Source: Anisus vortex (Eukaryota > Mollusca > Gastropoda > Planorbidae). Taken from it: a DNA stretch of 64,000 nt. Positions 1 to 10,900 of the stretch are shown here, piece after piece (the first letter of the stretch is position 1; each line of letters opens with the position of its first letter). A program made the position numbers and the translations under genes. The notes below the pieces were generated by a model, which was not told where the DNA came from, ran no database searches, and saw nothing but the letters and a program-made list of their open reading frames with translations. The stretch is taken from NCBI GenBank assembly GCA_949126835.1, contig OX421494.1:25504185-25568184 (forward strand), written 5' to 3'.

Positions 1-3000
1 AGAATAGAAGTACAATTGAAAGAGAAAGAATTGGAAAAAGAAAGAATTGCTAGTAATGAAAGGATTGAATTGGCAAAGTCTCGTTCGTCAACTCATACGA
101 TTCAGGAAACAAATAATGTGGAACTATATAAGTTTAAAAAGCATGTCCCAAGCATGGAGAACATGGACATTGATGAGTTCTTTATGGTCTTTGATAGAAA
201 CTCGATCGATTATAAATTTTTGGAAGATAAGAAAGCAGTACTTTTACGTTCAGCTCTAACAAAAGGCAAGGCTCTAGATGTTGTATTGAATTTGACTCCA
301 GAGGAATGCAATGATTATGAACTAATAAAGAGCAGAGTACTATTGAGTTATGTTCTAACTCCAGAAAAGTATCGAAAGTTATATCGTGAGTACAAGAAGG
401 AACCAGAAGTTTCACATGTTGACTTCCTGAGATTAGAGAAAAAGTATTTTGATCGATGGTTACGTTCTAAGAATGGGAATAAAGATTATGAGAAACTATA
501 TAATCTCATACTGATGGAGGATTTTACTGAGAAGATTCGCACTGATATAAAAGTTCATTTGGCTGATCGTGGTATTGAAATAGCAGAACAAGCAGCAGTT
601 AAAGCCGATGAATACGTCATTATTCACCCGCATAGCCATTATTTTCAAAATGACAGAACAAGTTTGAGGACTCAAAACAGTAATACAGAGAGGAAGTTAA
701 GATCGACAGAGGATAAAAGTAAACAAAAAGCCGATAAACAAGAGAATTCAAGTTTTGTACAAAAGAGAATTACCTGTACATTCTGTAAGAAAGATGGACA
801 TATAAAAGAGAATTGTTGGAGTCTACATAAAGAGAAAAGACCCATTAAAAACAAGAACAACGTGGTTTTATCACACATCGCCGTACAAACTGAAACTCAC
901 ATAAATAAAACTGCCCACAAAAGAATTAAAGCTGATAGAAAGACATTTGATGTTAGTCATGAGGAGATGGCGAAACACGCATGTCCAAGTTGCTCAAAGT
1001 CGGAAAAAGTCTTTGAAATGAAGACCGAGGCTATTGAACATTCTAGTTTCAACTCCAAAGGGAGTGTGACAGATGAACAATCAGTAAATAAAACGTTTAC
1101 TTATGGAGGCAGTAGTGTAGCAAGAAACTCAGTAGGCAGAGAACTACCCGAGTGCATGCTATCGGATGTTAGCGAGGGCTATGTGTCACCTATAGATAAT
1201 CAAGCTAGAGAACGGAAGATTAAAATTCTACGTGACTCCGGTGCTGATATATCTCTACTGTTGAAGAATACTGTACCAACGTCGAAATTGACTCATACAG
1301 GCCAGTATGCCTTAATCAGTACTATGGCTGGAACACTTACGGCACCGTTACATCGTATACAGTTGAAGAGTAATTACTTCACTGGATCTGTTATTGTTGG
1401 GATAGTGAAGAAATTTCCCTACAGAGGCATTTCATTACTTTTAGGAAGTGACATTGCCAAGAATCAGGTACATCCTGTACTTAAAGAAACCAAAGACTCT
1501 GTTCAGTGTAGGAATACTGAAAATTCAGTATGCGTTATCACCAGAGCTATGGAGAAACAGCAGATGGCTAATGAATCGACAAAGAAACCGGAACCAACAC
1601 CAGAGATTGACTTGCAAGCAACCTTCATGGTGGATGTTCTAGGTGGTCACTCAAGTCATACTGATCAAAATAATTTGTCGCCTAGACAACTACTCATTCT
1701 TGCTCAATGCAAAGATCCAGAGATTGGGAAGCTAAAAGAGGAAGCAAAGAATGAAGGAGAATTAGAAACAATGGCCGCAGGTTATTACCTGAGGGACGAG
1801 TTGTTGATGAGGAAATGGAGAGGGAAAGAAAACGACGATGAAACATGCAGCGAAGTACATCAAATCGTGGTACCCAATGTTTACCGCAAGGACATACTAC
1901 ATATGGCCCATGATTCACCGTATGCTGGTCACCTAGGGATTCAGAAAACCTTCGATAGGATTCTTCCATATTTCTTCTGGCCTGGCCTACGTCGTGACGT
2001 CACATCGTTTTGCAGATCATGTCATGTCTGCCAGATGGTCGGCAAGCCGAATCAGACCATTCCGGTAGCTCCTCTACGACCCATACCAGCATTCTCAGAA
2101 CCCTTCAGTCACATCATTATAGACTGCGTCGGTCCGTTGCCTAAAACTAAGGCTGGCCACCAGTATCTGTTCACTATAATGTGTTCGGCAACGAGATTTC
2201 CAGAGGCTATTCCTCTACGTAGCATCAATGCCGACAAAATCTCTGATGCACTTATCGGATTCTTCACCCGATATGGTCTTCCGAAAACCGTGCAGTCAGA
2301 TCAAGGTTCAAATTTCACATCGAAATTATTTCGCCAAGTCTTAGAACGGCTGGGTATTCGTCATGCAGTATCGAGTGCATATCATCCACAGAGTCAAGGC
2401 GCACTGGAACGATACCACCAAACATTGAAGAATATGCTCCGTACTTTCTGTTTCGAGCATAACGACGACTGGGATCATGGTATTCCCTACGCACTCTTCG
2501 CAACCAGAGAGGCTGTACAAGAATCTCTTGGTTTCAGTCCCTTTGAACTGGTATTCGGACACACAGTTCGTGGACCACTAAAGCTGTTACAAGAGACATG
2601 GTTGTCATCCACTGAAGACACTGGTCTACTGACATACGTGGAAAATTTTAAAAATAGACTGTATAATGCATTAAAAGTTGTCAGATCTAATCTTTTGCAG
2701 GCACAAGACAAGATGAAGGTCTATTATGACGTCAACGCAAGAACCCGTATCTTCCAACCTGGTGATAAAGTTCTCATGCTGACGCCACTGTCTGGTCAAC
2801 CCCTGAGTGCCAAGTTTACAGGACCCTACGAGGTTATGGCTAAGCTTAGTGAGGTTAACTATCTTGTAAAGACCCCTGATAGACGGAAATCGCAACGAGT
2901 GTGCCATATCAATATGTTGAAACCATACATTACCAGAGAAGAACAAAAAGTTGTTGCCTCGGTAAACACTGTTATTAAAGTTGGGAATAATTCACCCGAA

Positions 3001-4449
3001 ATTGAGCGTGAAGTGGCAGAAAGCAAACTGCAAAATACAAAGGCTCTAAAAAACCTAAATGAAAAATTGGCACATTTACCTAATTGCGAACAATCCGCTA
3101 TCAAAGGTCTAATTAATGAAAATATCCATTTATTTGGAGATGTACCTAGTAGAACTAGTGTAGTTAAGCATGATGTTATTTTAAATGAAATTACTAAAGC
3201 TATTAAACAACATCCATACAGGTCAAATCCTATCCAGTTAGAATGCATCCGTAAAGAGGTTCACTACATGCTTGACAATGACATTATTACACCTAGTAGT
3301 AGTGACTGGTCTTCCCCTTGCGTATTGGTACCTAAAGCCGATGGATCCATGAGGTTTTGTGTGGACTACCGTAAGGTAAACAAAGTGACAAAAACTGATT
3401 CCTATCCAATACCAAGAATCGACGATCTAATAGATCAAGTGAGTAATGCTAAGTTTGTGACGAAAATTGACCTATTGACGGCGTATTTTCAGATTCCACT
3501 GACGGAGAGGGCTCAGGAGATATCATCGTTTGTAACCCCTGACGGACTGTACAAATTTAAGGTCATGCCCTTTGGAATGGTTAATGCACCCTCTACTTTT
3601 CAACGGTTAATAAATACCATTACTCAGGACATTCCTAAATGTCATGCATACCTCGATGATATTGTTGTCTTTAGTGACGATTTTAAATCTCATTTAGATC
3701 AACTACATTTGTTATTTACGAAATTGACTCATTCTAATCTCACCATTAACTTGACTAAGAGTCAGTTCTGCCATGCAACCATCGAGTATCTAGGTCACAT
3801 AGTGGGAAATGGTTTGGTAAAACCATTAAATGCAAAGGTTAAGGCTATTCGTGAGTTCCCTGTTCCTGAAACCTGTAAACAACTCCGTAGTTTTCTCGGG
3901 ATGGCGGGGTACTACCGTCGGTTCTGTCAAAATTTCTCAACCATTGCATGTCCATTAACAAATCTATTAAAGAAGAATTGCACTTTCAAATGGTCTAATG
4001 AATGCCACCAGGCCTTTGATAAATTAAAAGATGTTCTTTCTGAGGCACCTGTATTAGTAACACCCAATTACAGTAAACCCTTTAAAATTACCGTTGACGC
4101 GTGTGATACAGGGATGGGAGCGGTCATTTCCCAAAAGGGTGATGATTCACTGGAACACCCGATTAGTTTTTACTCTCAAAAATTTGATAAGCATCAAAGA
4201 AACTATAGTGTGATAGAAAAGGAACTTTTAGGATTAATCCTGGCATTGAAACATTTTGATTTTTATATCAATGGTTCTCCATATCCAATTGATATTTTAA
4301 CTGATCATAACCCTTTAGTTTTCCTTTCCAGGGTTAAACAGAACCAAAGAATTATTCGCTGGAGCTTATTTCTCCAAGCATATAATTTAAATGTGGTATA
4401 TTTACCAGGTAAACAAAATGTGGTTGCTGACACGTTGTCGCGCATGTAA
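1..4449 (+). CDS. Ty3/Gypsy polyprotein with integrase before reverse transcriptase (Gmr1-like order), 5' partial
   Basis: One uninterrupted frame, open from base 1; the true start and the 5' LTR are outside the window. Numbering from the codon at base 16, the domains in order are: a gag-like region; a CCHC zinc knuckle (residues 254-267, CTFCKKDGHIKENC); an aspartic protease with DSGAD (about 407); an HHCC integrase zinc site (about 629-672); an integrase core with D703, D762 and E798, which is D,D35E spacing; a GPY/F module (FTGPYEV, about 936); then reverse transcriptase with YLDD (1212-1215) and RNase H (D1361, later TDHNP). Most Ty3/Gypsy elements have RT-RH-IN. IN before RT is the arrangement reported for Gmr1 elements. 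No stop or frameshift interrupts the domains, so the copy may be young. It would copy itself through RNA and integrate the cDNA. It lies opposite the host saposin gene, probably in one of its introns or its 3' flank. Confidence 0.93.
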   Translation, partial: RIEVQLKEKELEKERIASNERIELAKSRSSTHTIQETNNVELYKFKKHVPSMENMDIDEFFMVFDRNSIDYKFLEDKKAVLLRSALTKGKALDVVLNLTPEECNDYELIKSRVLLSYVLTPEKYRKLYREYKKEPEVSHVDFLRLEKKYFDRWLRSKNGNKDYEKLYNLILMEDFTEKIRTDIKVHLADRGIEIAEQAAVKADEYVIIHPHSHYFQNDRTSLRTQNSNTERKLRSTEDKSKQKADKQENSSFVQKRITCTFCKKDGHIKENCWSLHKEKRPIKNKNNVVLSHIAVQTETHINKTAHKRIKADRKTFDVSHEEMAKHACPSCSKSEKVFEMKTEAIEHSSFNSKGSVTDEQSVNKTFTYGGSSVARNSVGRELPECMLSDVSEGYVSPIDNQARERKIKILRDSGADISLLLKNTVPTSKLTHTGQYALISTMAGTLTAPLHRIQLKSNYFTGSVIVGIVKKFPYRGISLLLGSDIAKNQVHPVLKETKDSVQCRNTENSVCVITRAMEKQQMANESTKKPEPTPEIDLQATFMVDVLGGHSSHTDQNNLSPRQLLILAQCKDPEIGKLKEEAKNEGELETMAAGYYLRDELLMRKWRGKENDDETCSEVHQIVVPNVYRKDILHMAHDSPYAGHLGIQKTFDRILPYFFWPGLRRDVTSFCRSCHVCQMVGKPNQTIPVAPLRPIPAFSEPFSHIIIDCVGPLPKTKAGHQYLFTIMCSATRFPEAIPLRSINADKISDALIGFFTRYGLPKTVQSDQGSNFTSKLFRQVLERLGIRHAVSSAYHPQSQGALERYHQTLKNMLRTFCFEHNDDWDHGIPYALFATREAVQESLGFSPFELVFGHTVRGPLKLLQETWLSSTEDTGLLTYVENFKNRLYNALKVVRSNLLQAQDKMKVYYDVNARTRIFQPGDKVLMLTPLSGQPLSAKFTGPYEVMAKLSEVNYLVKTPDRRKSQRVCHINMLKPYITREEQKVVASVNTVIKVGNNSPEIEREVAESKLQNTKALKNLNEKLAHLPNCEQSAIKGLINENIHLFGDVPSRTSVVKHDVILNEITKAIKQHPYRSNPIQLECIRKEVHYMLDNDIITPSSSDWSSPCVLVPKADGSMRFCVDYRKVNKVTKTDSYPIPRIDDLIDQVSNAKFVTKIDLLTAYFQIPLTERAQEISSFVTPDGLYKFKVMPFGMVNAPSTFQRLINTITQDIPKCHAYLDDIVVFSDDFKSHLDQLHLLFTKLTHSNLTINLTKSQFCHATIEYLGHIVGNGLVKPLNAKVKAIREFPVPETCKQLRSFLGMAGYYRRFCQNFSTIACPLTNLLKKNCTFKWSNECHQAFDKLKDVLSEAPVLVTPNYSKPFKITVDACDTGMGAVISQKGDDSLEHPISFYSQKFDKHQRNYSVIEKELLGLILALKHFDFYINGSPYPIDILTDHNPLVFLSRVKQNQRIIRWSLFLQAYNLNVVYLPGKQNVVADTLSRM

Positions 4450-5307
4450 CTGGTAAACCAGAAGATGAAAGTCAGTTTCTCATTAAATGTTTTCTTTTAT
4501 GTCATTCATTGTATTGATTAACATTTATATTATTGTAAATATGACAATAAATAAACTATGTTTTGAAATATTGCAATATGAGACATTACAGAACAAAACT
4601 TCAAATTCTACTAGAAACAATCATACGTTGTAAGGTAAAAGGTAACTATTGCATACATCAATTGCACACACACCGGTATTTAACTTGAATACATCCACAC
4701 TTGTGTTTGTTCAATTGATTATTGATGTGTTTTGAAAATTGTTTGTTTCTATGTCGTCATGTTATAATTTGGATGTCTTATTTTATGCTATGTAAAAGCT
4801 AAATCAGCTGAGATTATAACATTTTTTTAAATATTCTTGATGTCATAATTGAGACATCATAATAATCATATAATAACTGAAAATCATTAGTTAATGATAC
4901 AGTGATCGGTTATAAATAAATTAAATTTTCTAAAGAATTATCTATCAATTATTAATCGGTTCCACTTATTTGGGTAATTCATATCAATTCTGTGGGAATT
5001 GGTTATTGGTGGTAATAGTTTTATGGTCAACGTTGTACACACAATAATCATAATTGTAAATATTAATTGATAAATAAATGTTTAATTAATAATCATTGAT
5101 AGAATAATGTGATAAGGGATTTCATAATAGCGACTTTGTTATTAAGGGATATGTAATATATGGTTCATTTTAATCTTTAAAAGATTGTCCAATAGTCAAT
5201 TAAATCTTACGAAAAGTTTGGGAATTCGGTTCATTTTATGGGTACTCTACAAAGAATTCCATACTTAACGCTGTCTGTAATTCCTTTGTGTCTTAAGGGG
5301 GGGCGAG
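4450..5307 (+). other. 3' non-coding part of the Gypsy element, ending in a polypurine tract
   Basis: About 860 bases between the polyprotein stop and the LTR contain no credible reading frame and are AT-rich. The last bases are purine-rich (AAGGGGGGG at 5295-5303) just before the LTR, as expected for the plus-strand priming site. I see no envelope-like frame. Confidence 0.7.
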
Positions 5308-5789
5308 TGTTACGAGTAGATTTATTTCCATATTATATTGGTTCTGTTATTATTAACTAAAGTTAAAATGAAATAATCTTAAACCCGAAATGTTTCCGTG
5401 TTAGGAATAAAACATGCATATGTCTAGACACTACGTCATAGCTATAAAATACGTCATATGCACGAGGGTGGAATACCGTTTAGTTTTAGTTCTAGTTTGG
5501 GCGCTAATGTGTGAGGACTGTTTTTGACCACTTTCTTAAAGATAGGATTACGGCTTAATTCATTATAGAAGAATCTCAACTGATTAAGTTTCATTATATA
5601 ATACTGGTACATTTATTCTGTGGTATTGTTATATTTTATCATCTCAACTTGTTGGAATAAAATTGTGTTCAATTTCAAACAGGATTGTGGATTTCCTATA
5701 TATTAAGGTACAGTTTATCTAAATCACTTTATACACAAAAGATTCATATCGCGACGAGTCAAATAAACATCAAATCTAATTCAATAACA
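5308..5789 (+). repeat. 3' long terminal repeat of the Gypsy element
   Basis: The sequence begins TGTTACGAG directly after the polypurine tract and can be closed at ...AATAACA, giving 5-bp inverted ends TGTTA/TAACA over 482 bases. It holds a TATA box and an AATAAA signal (5656-5661). The 5' LTR is outside the window, so the 3' boundary could not be checked by LTR-LTR comparison and is the less certain end. Confidence 0.65.
5431..5459 (+). promoter_or_regulatory. LTR core promoter: TATA box between two ACGTCA half-sites
   Basis: CTATAAAAT (5442-5450) is flanked on each side by TACGTCAT/TACGTCATA. ACGTCA is the half-site of cAMP-response (CREB/ATF) elements. That these sites drive the element is inference. 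Confidence 0.5.
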
Positions 5790-6002
5790 TCAATATAAAT
5801 TCTTATACAACCTTGTGAGATCCAAGATGGATATGAATCAAAATAATATATAATAATACATTACTAAAAATATCATCTAACGTCAGTAGCTGATTTCGCA
5901 CGTGACATTACACTGATGACAATACATAGACAGATCAATTGTTTCTATTCCTAATAAATGTATAGGTGTTGAGTAACAAAATAACATTTTTTTATAACTT
6001 AC

Positions 6003-7904
6003 TTGTACAGAGTTTAAGTGCTGTACAAATTAGCTGTGGTTTCATTTCCTGTAACAAAAAGTTAATGATCATTTGTCCATACTGATCCACAAACTGTTGA
6101 CACTCTGAAGTTAAACTTGTTGGAAGGTAATTGCAGACTTTGTTTAAAGCCTCTCCAATCTTAGCCTGAAATAGAAACAGGATTATTTAAATTTAAATAA
6201 TAAGATAGACCCAGGCTTTTGTTTGTAGTTTTTGTAATTGTTTTGTAAATAAATACAAAAACATATGAGAGTAAGAGAGACCAGGTGGTCACTTTAGAAT
6301 GACAACTCAAGGGTCTTAGGACAACTTTATGATTAAAAATTAACATAATAAATATACAGGTCCTCTTATGATGTTTCCTCAGTGATGGTGTTAAGAGCAG
6401 AAAACTAGTTCTTGTAGGATATGGAAAAGGACTCCTCTGTATTTCTTTCTTTGTTTTCAAAATGCTTGATTGATATCCAATGACAAGATTTAAAAAATAG
6501 CACTGTGTTCTTTTTCTTGCATTTTCTGTTTTGCGTATTGATATACAAATATATATTATAAAATTGTCGTCTGTGTGAAGAAACTAGTGAAGCAAAACCA
6601 AGCAAAAGAAGTTAAACTCATAACAGCTACGAATAATTAAAGCAGCGTGGAACAAATAAATATATATGTTTAATGGCCAGAAAATAGGCCATTAACACGC
6701 AGGTTGGTTGAAAATAGTTTTACAAAAATAATTGGAGAAGGAGATATATCAGAGTTTTACAAAATTTTAATTTTTTTTTTTCTTTGAAATTGTCTATCTT
6801 TAATCTATGAATATGTTTAGTTCTTAGATTTGTTTTATTTTTATTTGATATATTTCTGTTTTTTTTTAAATAACAAAATGCATGTGAGGACCTGGTGGGA
6901 AATCTTGTTTTCTAAAAATCTGGCCTGTTTTCTGAGAAAGGTTATCCCACCAATGGTTGAATTTTGACTGTTATTAAATTTCAACAGCTGATTGTATTTA
7001 TGTTGTCTTGTATTTTCGTGATTTAATTTTTAAAAATTACTAGCATATATTTACTATATATAACACACATAAATTAAATTTCAAAATAAGATATTTAATT
7101 TTATGAATATGGATTGCACATATTTTGCATTAAGGTTCATAATAATTTTGGCTAAATCATAAATATCTTTACCTGATCAGTAATTGTCAAAGGGTAATTT
7201 TTTTTTAAAGTGTCACTATACTACATTTTGGAAGAATTTCTTTTTACTTCATTGTATTATGTACCACTACTGCATTGATATAAACTTATTACAAAAACAT
7301 TTTTGTAGTCATATACAACGACATCATAATGCAGTGATAAATTAATAAAAATATTTAAAAAAAAAGACAATGGATGAAATGCTTTAGGCAACTCAGAAAA
7401 TGGGGTTGGCAGGAGAGACTTTGTGCGAACATTTCTAGCGCAGTAAATAGAGAGAATGCAAGACAAAAATAGTGCATGAAAAAGAAATGGTACAAAACAA
7501 ATAGGAAAGGAAGAATCAAGAAAATGGCAGTAAAAAAAAAGGACATTGAGAAAAATGGTAAAGATGGAAATTCAAAGATTACAATTTATGAAAAAATCAT
7601 AAGGGTAATAGATTAACACATAACACATTGACTAGATCATAAATCCACAAATCCAGCCAACCAAAATTGAGTTCAAAATATGGGTAAAAGAGCTCTTTGG
7701 TGATACCCGTTAATTTCCCTTACTGTTTGTGGCCTAAAAAATTCAAATCATGGTATCTATTGTACTTTTAGCAAAATATGAATTCATCTACCTCTGTACT
7801 GTTCTTTTCCAATATTGTATCCAATGCTTGTATGATGTACTCACAAATAGCACACAGTGGACCTTCTGTTTTCTCATTAACAGGAGCTGATATTTGTGAA
7901 GGTT
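6003..7904 (-). CDS. PSAP: Prosaposin-like gene, saposin-B domain N (two exons), last in the window
   Basis: N-half 7904-7792 encodes LCAICEYIIQALDTIL and ends KNSTE. C-half 6165-6003 encodes KVCNYLPTSLTSEC, YGQMIINFL and ICTALKLC. The exon ends in phase 1 at a good donor (A|GTAAGT), so at least one more exon must follow. None is visible in 5790-6002, and below that lies the Gypsy element. The 1.6 kb intron between the halves (6166-7791) shows no other feature. Confidence 0.87.
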
Positions 7905-10900
7905 CTGCATAAACCGTTACAAGGAAAATGTTTTTGTAAAATTGGTTATATCTGGATCAGCTATCATTCATTGTTAGTGAAAACATTTTTAAATTTTAGA
8001 TAAATAGTATGAAGTACCAAAATAATTATATCTTTAATATCAGGAAGTTGTCATGATAATCATTGACAGTTTTGTCAAGAAGCTCCAATAAGTTAAAACT
8101 AGACAATAACACTAACACTCACTTGTGCACAATTTCATGACTTGACAAATCTGATCAGGTTGCAGTCTATCAATAAGCATTTGAATAATAAGTGGCCCAT
8201 AGGTATTAACAAAGCTTTCACATTCTGTAGTTAGACTTTTGGGTATTTTATTACACACTTTTTGAAGTGCCGATTCAATCCAAGCCTAAACAAAAAAATA
8301 TTTATTGAGTGGAATCAAAGGCCAGTATGATAATGATGACTCAATGAACAAGTTTTTTTATTGAGTCATGTGTGAATCATGACAAGATGACAGAGCTATT
8401 AATTTATTTATTTAAACTTTGGATTTATAATTGTGAATATAATACTGTAGTAGATTAATAGATGTGCAAAGTTGATTTAATAACAGTAAAGTTCAACTCT
8501 AGAACATAAAATTAGCCATATCTTTAAAAAGTGATTTTGACTGAATACTTACTTCCGACCTATTCTGAGCCAACAGTTCATCTAGTTCTTTCATAATAAA
8601 CTCACACAATACACACATAGGGTTATTAGATATCTTTACAGGTGGAGGAAGGTTTGTCAAAGTGTCTGGAAAAAAAATCATTTGTTTCTTTGACTTTATT
8701 CAAATTTAAATCAATTCCATTCACTTGATATTTTTGTCTTAATCAAATATGAATTAAATCATACTAGGATAAACTATACATTACATTACCAAAATTAAAA
8801 GCAAGGTTGATAGTAAACAAAGATCTTAGGGGAAACTTTACATTAAAAGTTCTTACCATTACAAAGACCAAGAAATGTACAGATTTTCTTAGGATCTATT
8901 TTGTTGGCAAGCATTTTAATAATAGCTGGTGCATACTGCTGCACCATATTTTCACATTCTGACTTAAGGGTTTCAGGTAAAAGGTCACACACTATATCCA
9001 ATTTGGCTTCAATCTCAGCCTAAATAGAAAAATAAGATAAGATTTGTTTTTTTTTTTCAAGGCAATTAAAATGACTGCTACTTGATAAGCACCTTAGGCC
9101 ATACAAAAATTACATAGAACAATGCCTATTTGAAAACACAATGATGCCTCTATTTGAACAAACAACAGTGCCTATTTGAACACACATTTGAAATTTAAAA
9201 AGCATGGTTCCATTACCTCAGTGTTGTTTGCATTCAACAAAGAAATTAGCTCTTGCATAATAAATTCACACATAGCACACGAAGGGCCTGATAACTTGAT
9301 GGAAAGTTTCTTTGACCTAGAACCTGAAAACAATTGGATGTAGTTCACTTAGAAGATTTGTGATCTGTGTGAGATCAATTTTATGCTATATTTGATCAAT
9401 CGTACAAGTTTACTTGTAAGTTTACAGACGTTTCTCCAAAACAGAAGATAATTATGTCCTAGGCCCAAAACTCTTTCAGGGTGGCGGGGATAGGACATCG
9501 GCAGGGTTAGAACTCGGGTTGTCATGTTGAGGGTCCAGTGCCACTGATTGTAGGACCAACTGGGTTAGAACTCGGGTTGTCATGTTGAGGGTTTAGTGCA
9601 CTGATTGTAGGACCAACTGGGTTAGAACTCGGGTTGTCATGTTGAGGGTCCAGTGCCACTGATTGTAGGACCAGCTGGGTTAGAACTCGGGTTGTCATGT
9701 TGAGGGTCCAATGCACTAATTGAAGGACCAGCTGGGTTAAAACTCGGGTTGTCATATTGAGGGTCCAGTACACTGATTGCAGAACCAGCAGGACTACATT
9801 TAGTTGGCTTTAGTGCTAATCTTTTGTCATAGAAATAAATCATTTGCATGTTTTAACCAATTCCCAGTGGCGTAGCTAGGGGAGGGGGAGTTTAAATTCA
9901 AAAGTCCCCGCAGGCCCCTTCTTGAGGGGGGCCCCCCAAAGGAGTGTCCGAATTGTTTTTTCTCATGTCATAATGTCAAATGTCAAAATCCAGGGGCCCC
10001 TAAAGAGGCCGAGCCCCCCGGGCCCCCAAATCCCTTGCAACGGCACTGCCAATTCCTTTTAATTTATAGATGTTGGATAACAAAGTCCATATTTTATAAC
10101 TTACTTGTACAGAGTTTAAGTGCTGTACAGATTTGTTGTGGTTGTAAGTCCTGCAACAACAAGGTAATGATCAGTGGTCCATACTGATCCACAAACTGTT
10201 GACATTCTGAAGTTAAACTTGTTGGAAGGTAATTGCAGACTTTGTTTAAAGCATCTTCAATCTTAGCCTGAAATGCAAACCAAAATGTAAAACAAAATGA
10301 TAAAATAGAGACAAATTGTAGTTATTGATTAAAAAAATTCTGGCTTGACTAAATAACATTTTTTTTAAAGAGATGCCAGATGGTCACTTTAGAGTAACAA
10401 CTCAAAGGTCCTACCTACAATATTTTTTTTAACATCATAAATCCTTAGATCCAGCCATGTAAAATTGAATTATAAATTTTGTGTTAAAAAATAGTGCTAA
10501 CCATTCATTTCCTAATTGTTCATGGGCCTAAACCTCTAAGTCCATTCTCTATAGAACTTTTAGTGAATTATAAATTGTATGAACCTGTGTACTGTTATTT
10601 TCCAATATTGTATCCAATGCTTGTATGATGTACTCACAAATAGCACACAGTGGACCTTCTGTTTTCCCATTAACAGGTGCTGATATTTGTGAAGGCTCTA
10701 CATAAATATTTACAATAAAAATGTATATATATCTGGATAAGCTAACATTCATTGTTAAAAAAATAATAATTAATTATACATAAAATGTTTGAGAAATAAA
10801 AAATTACATCTTTAATTTAGCAAGCTATCATGATAACCATTGACATTTTTGTCAAGAAGCTTCAATTAGTTAGACAATAACACTCACTGAAGTAAAATTG

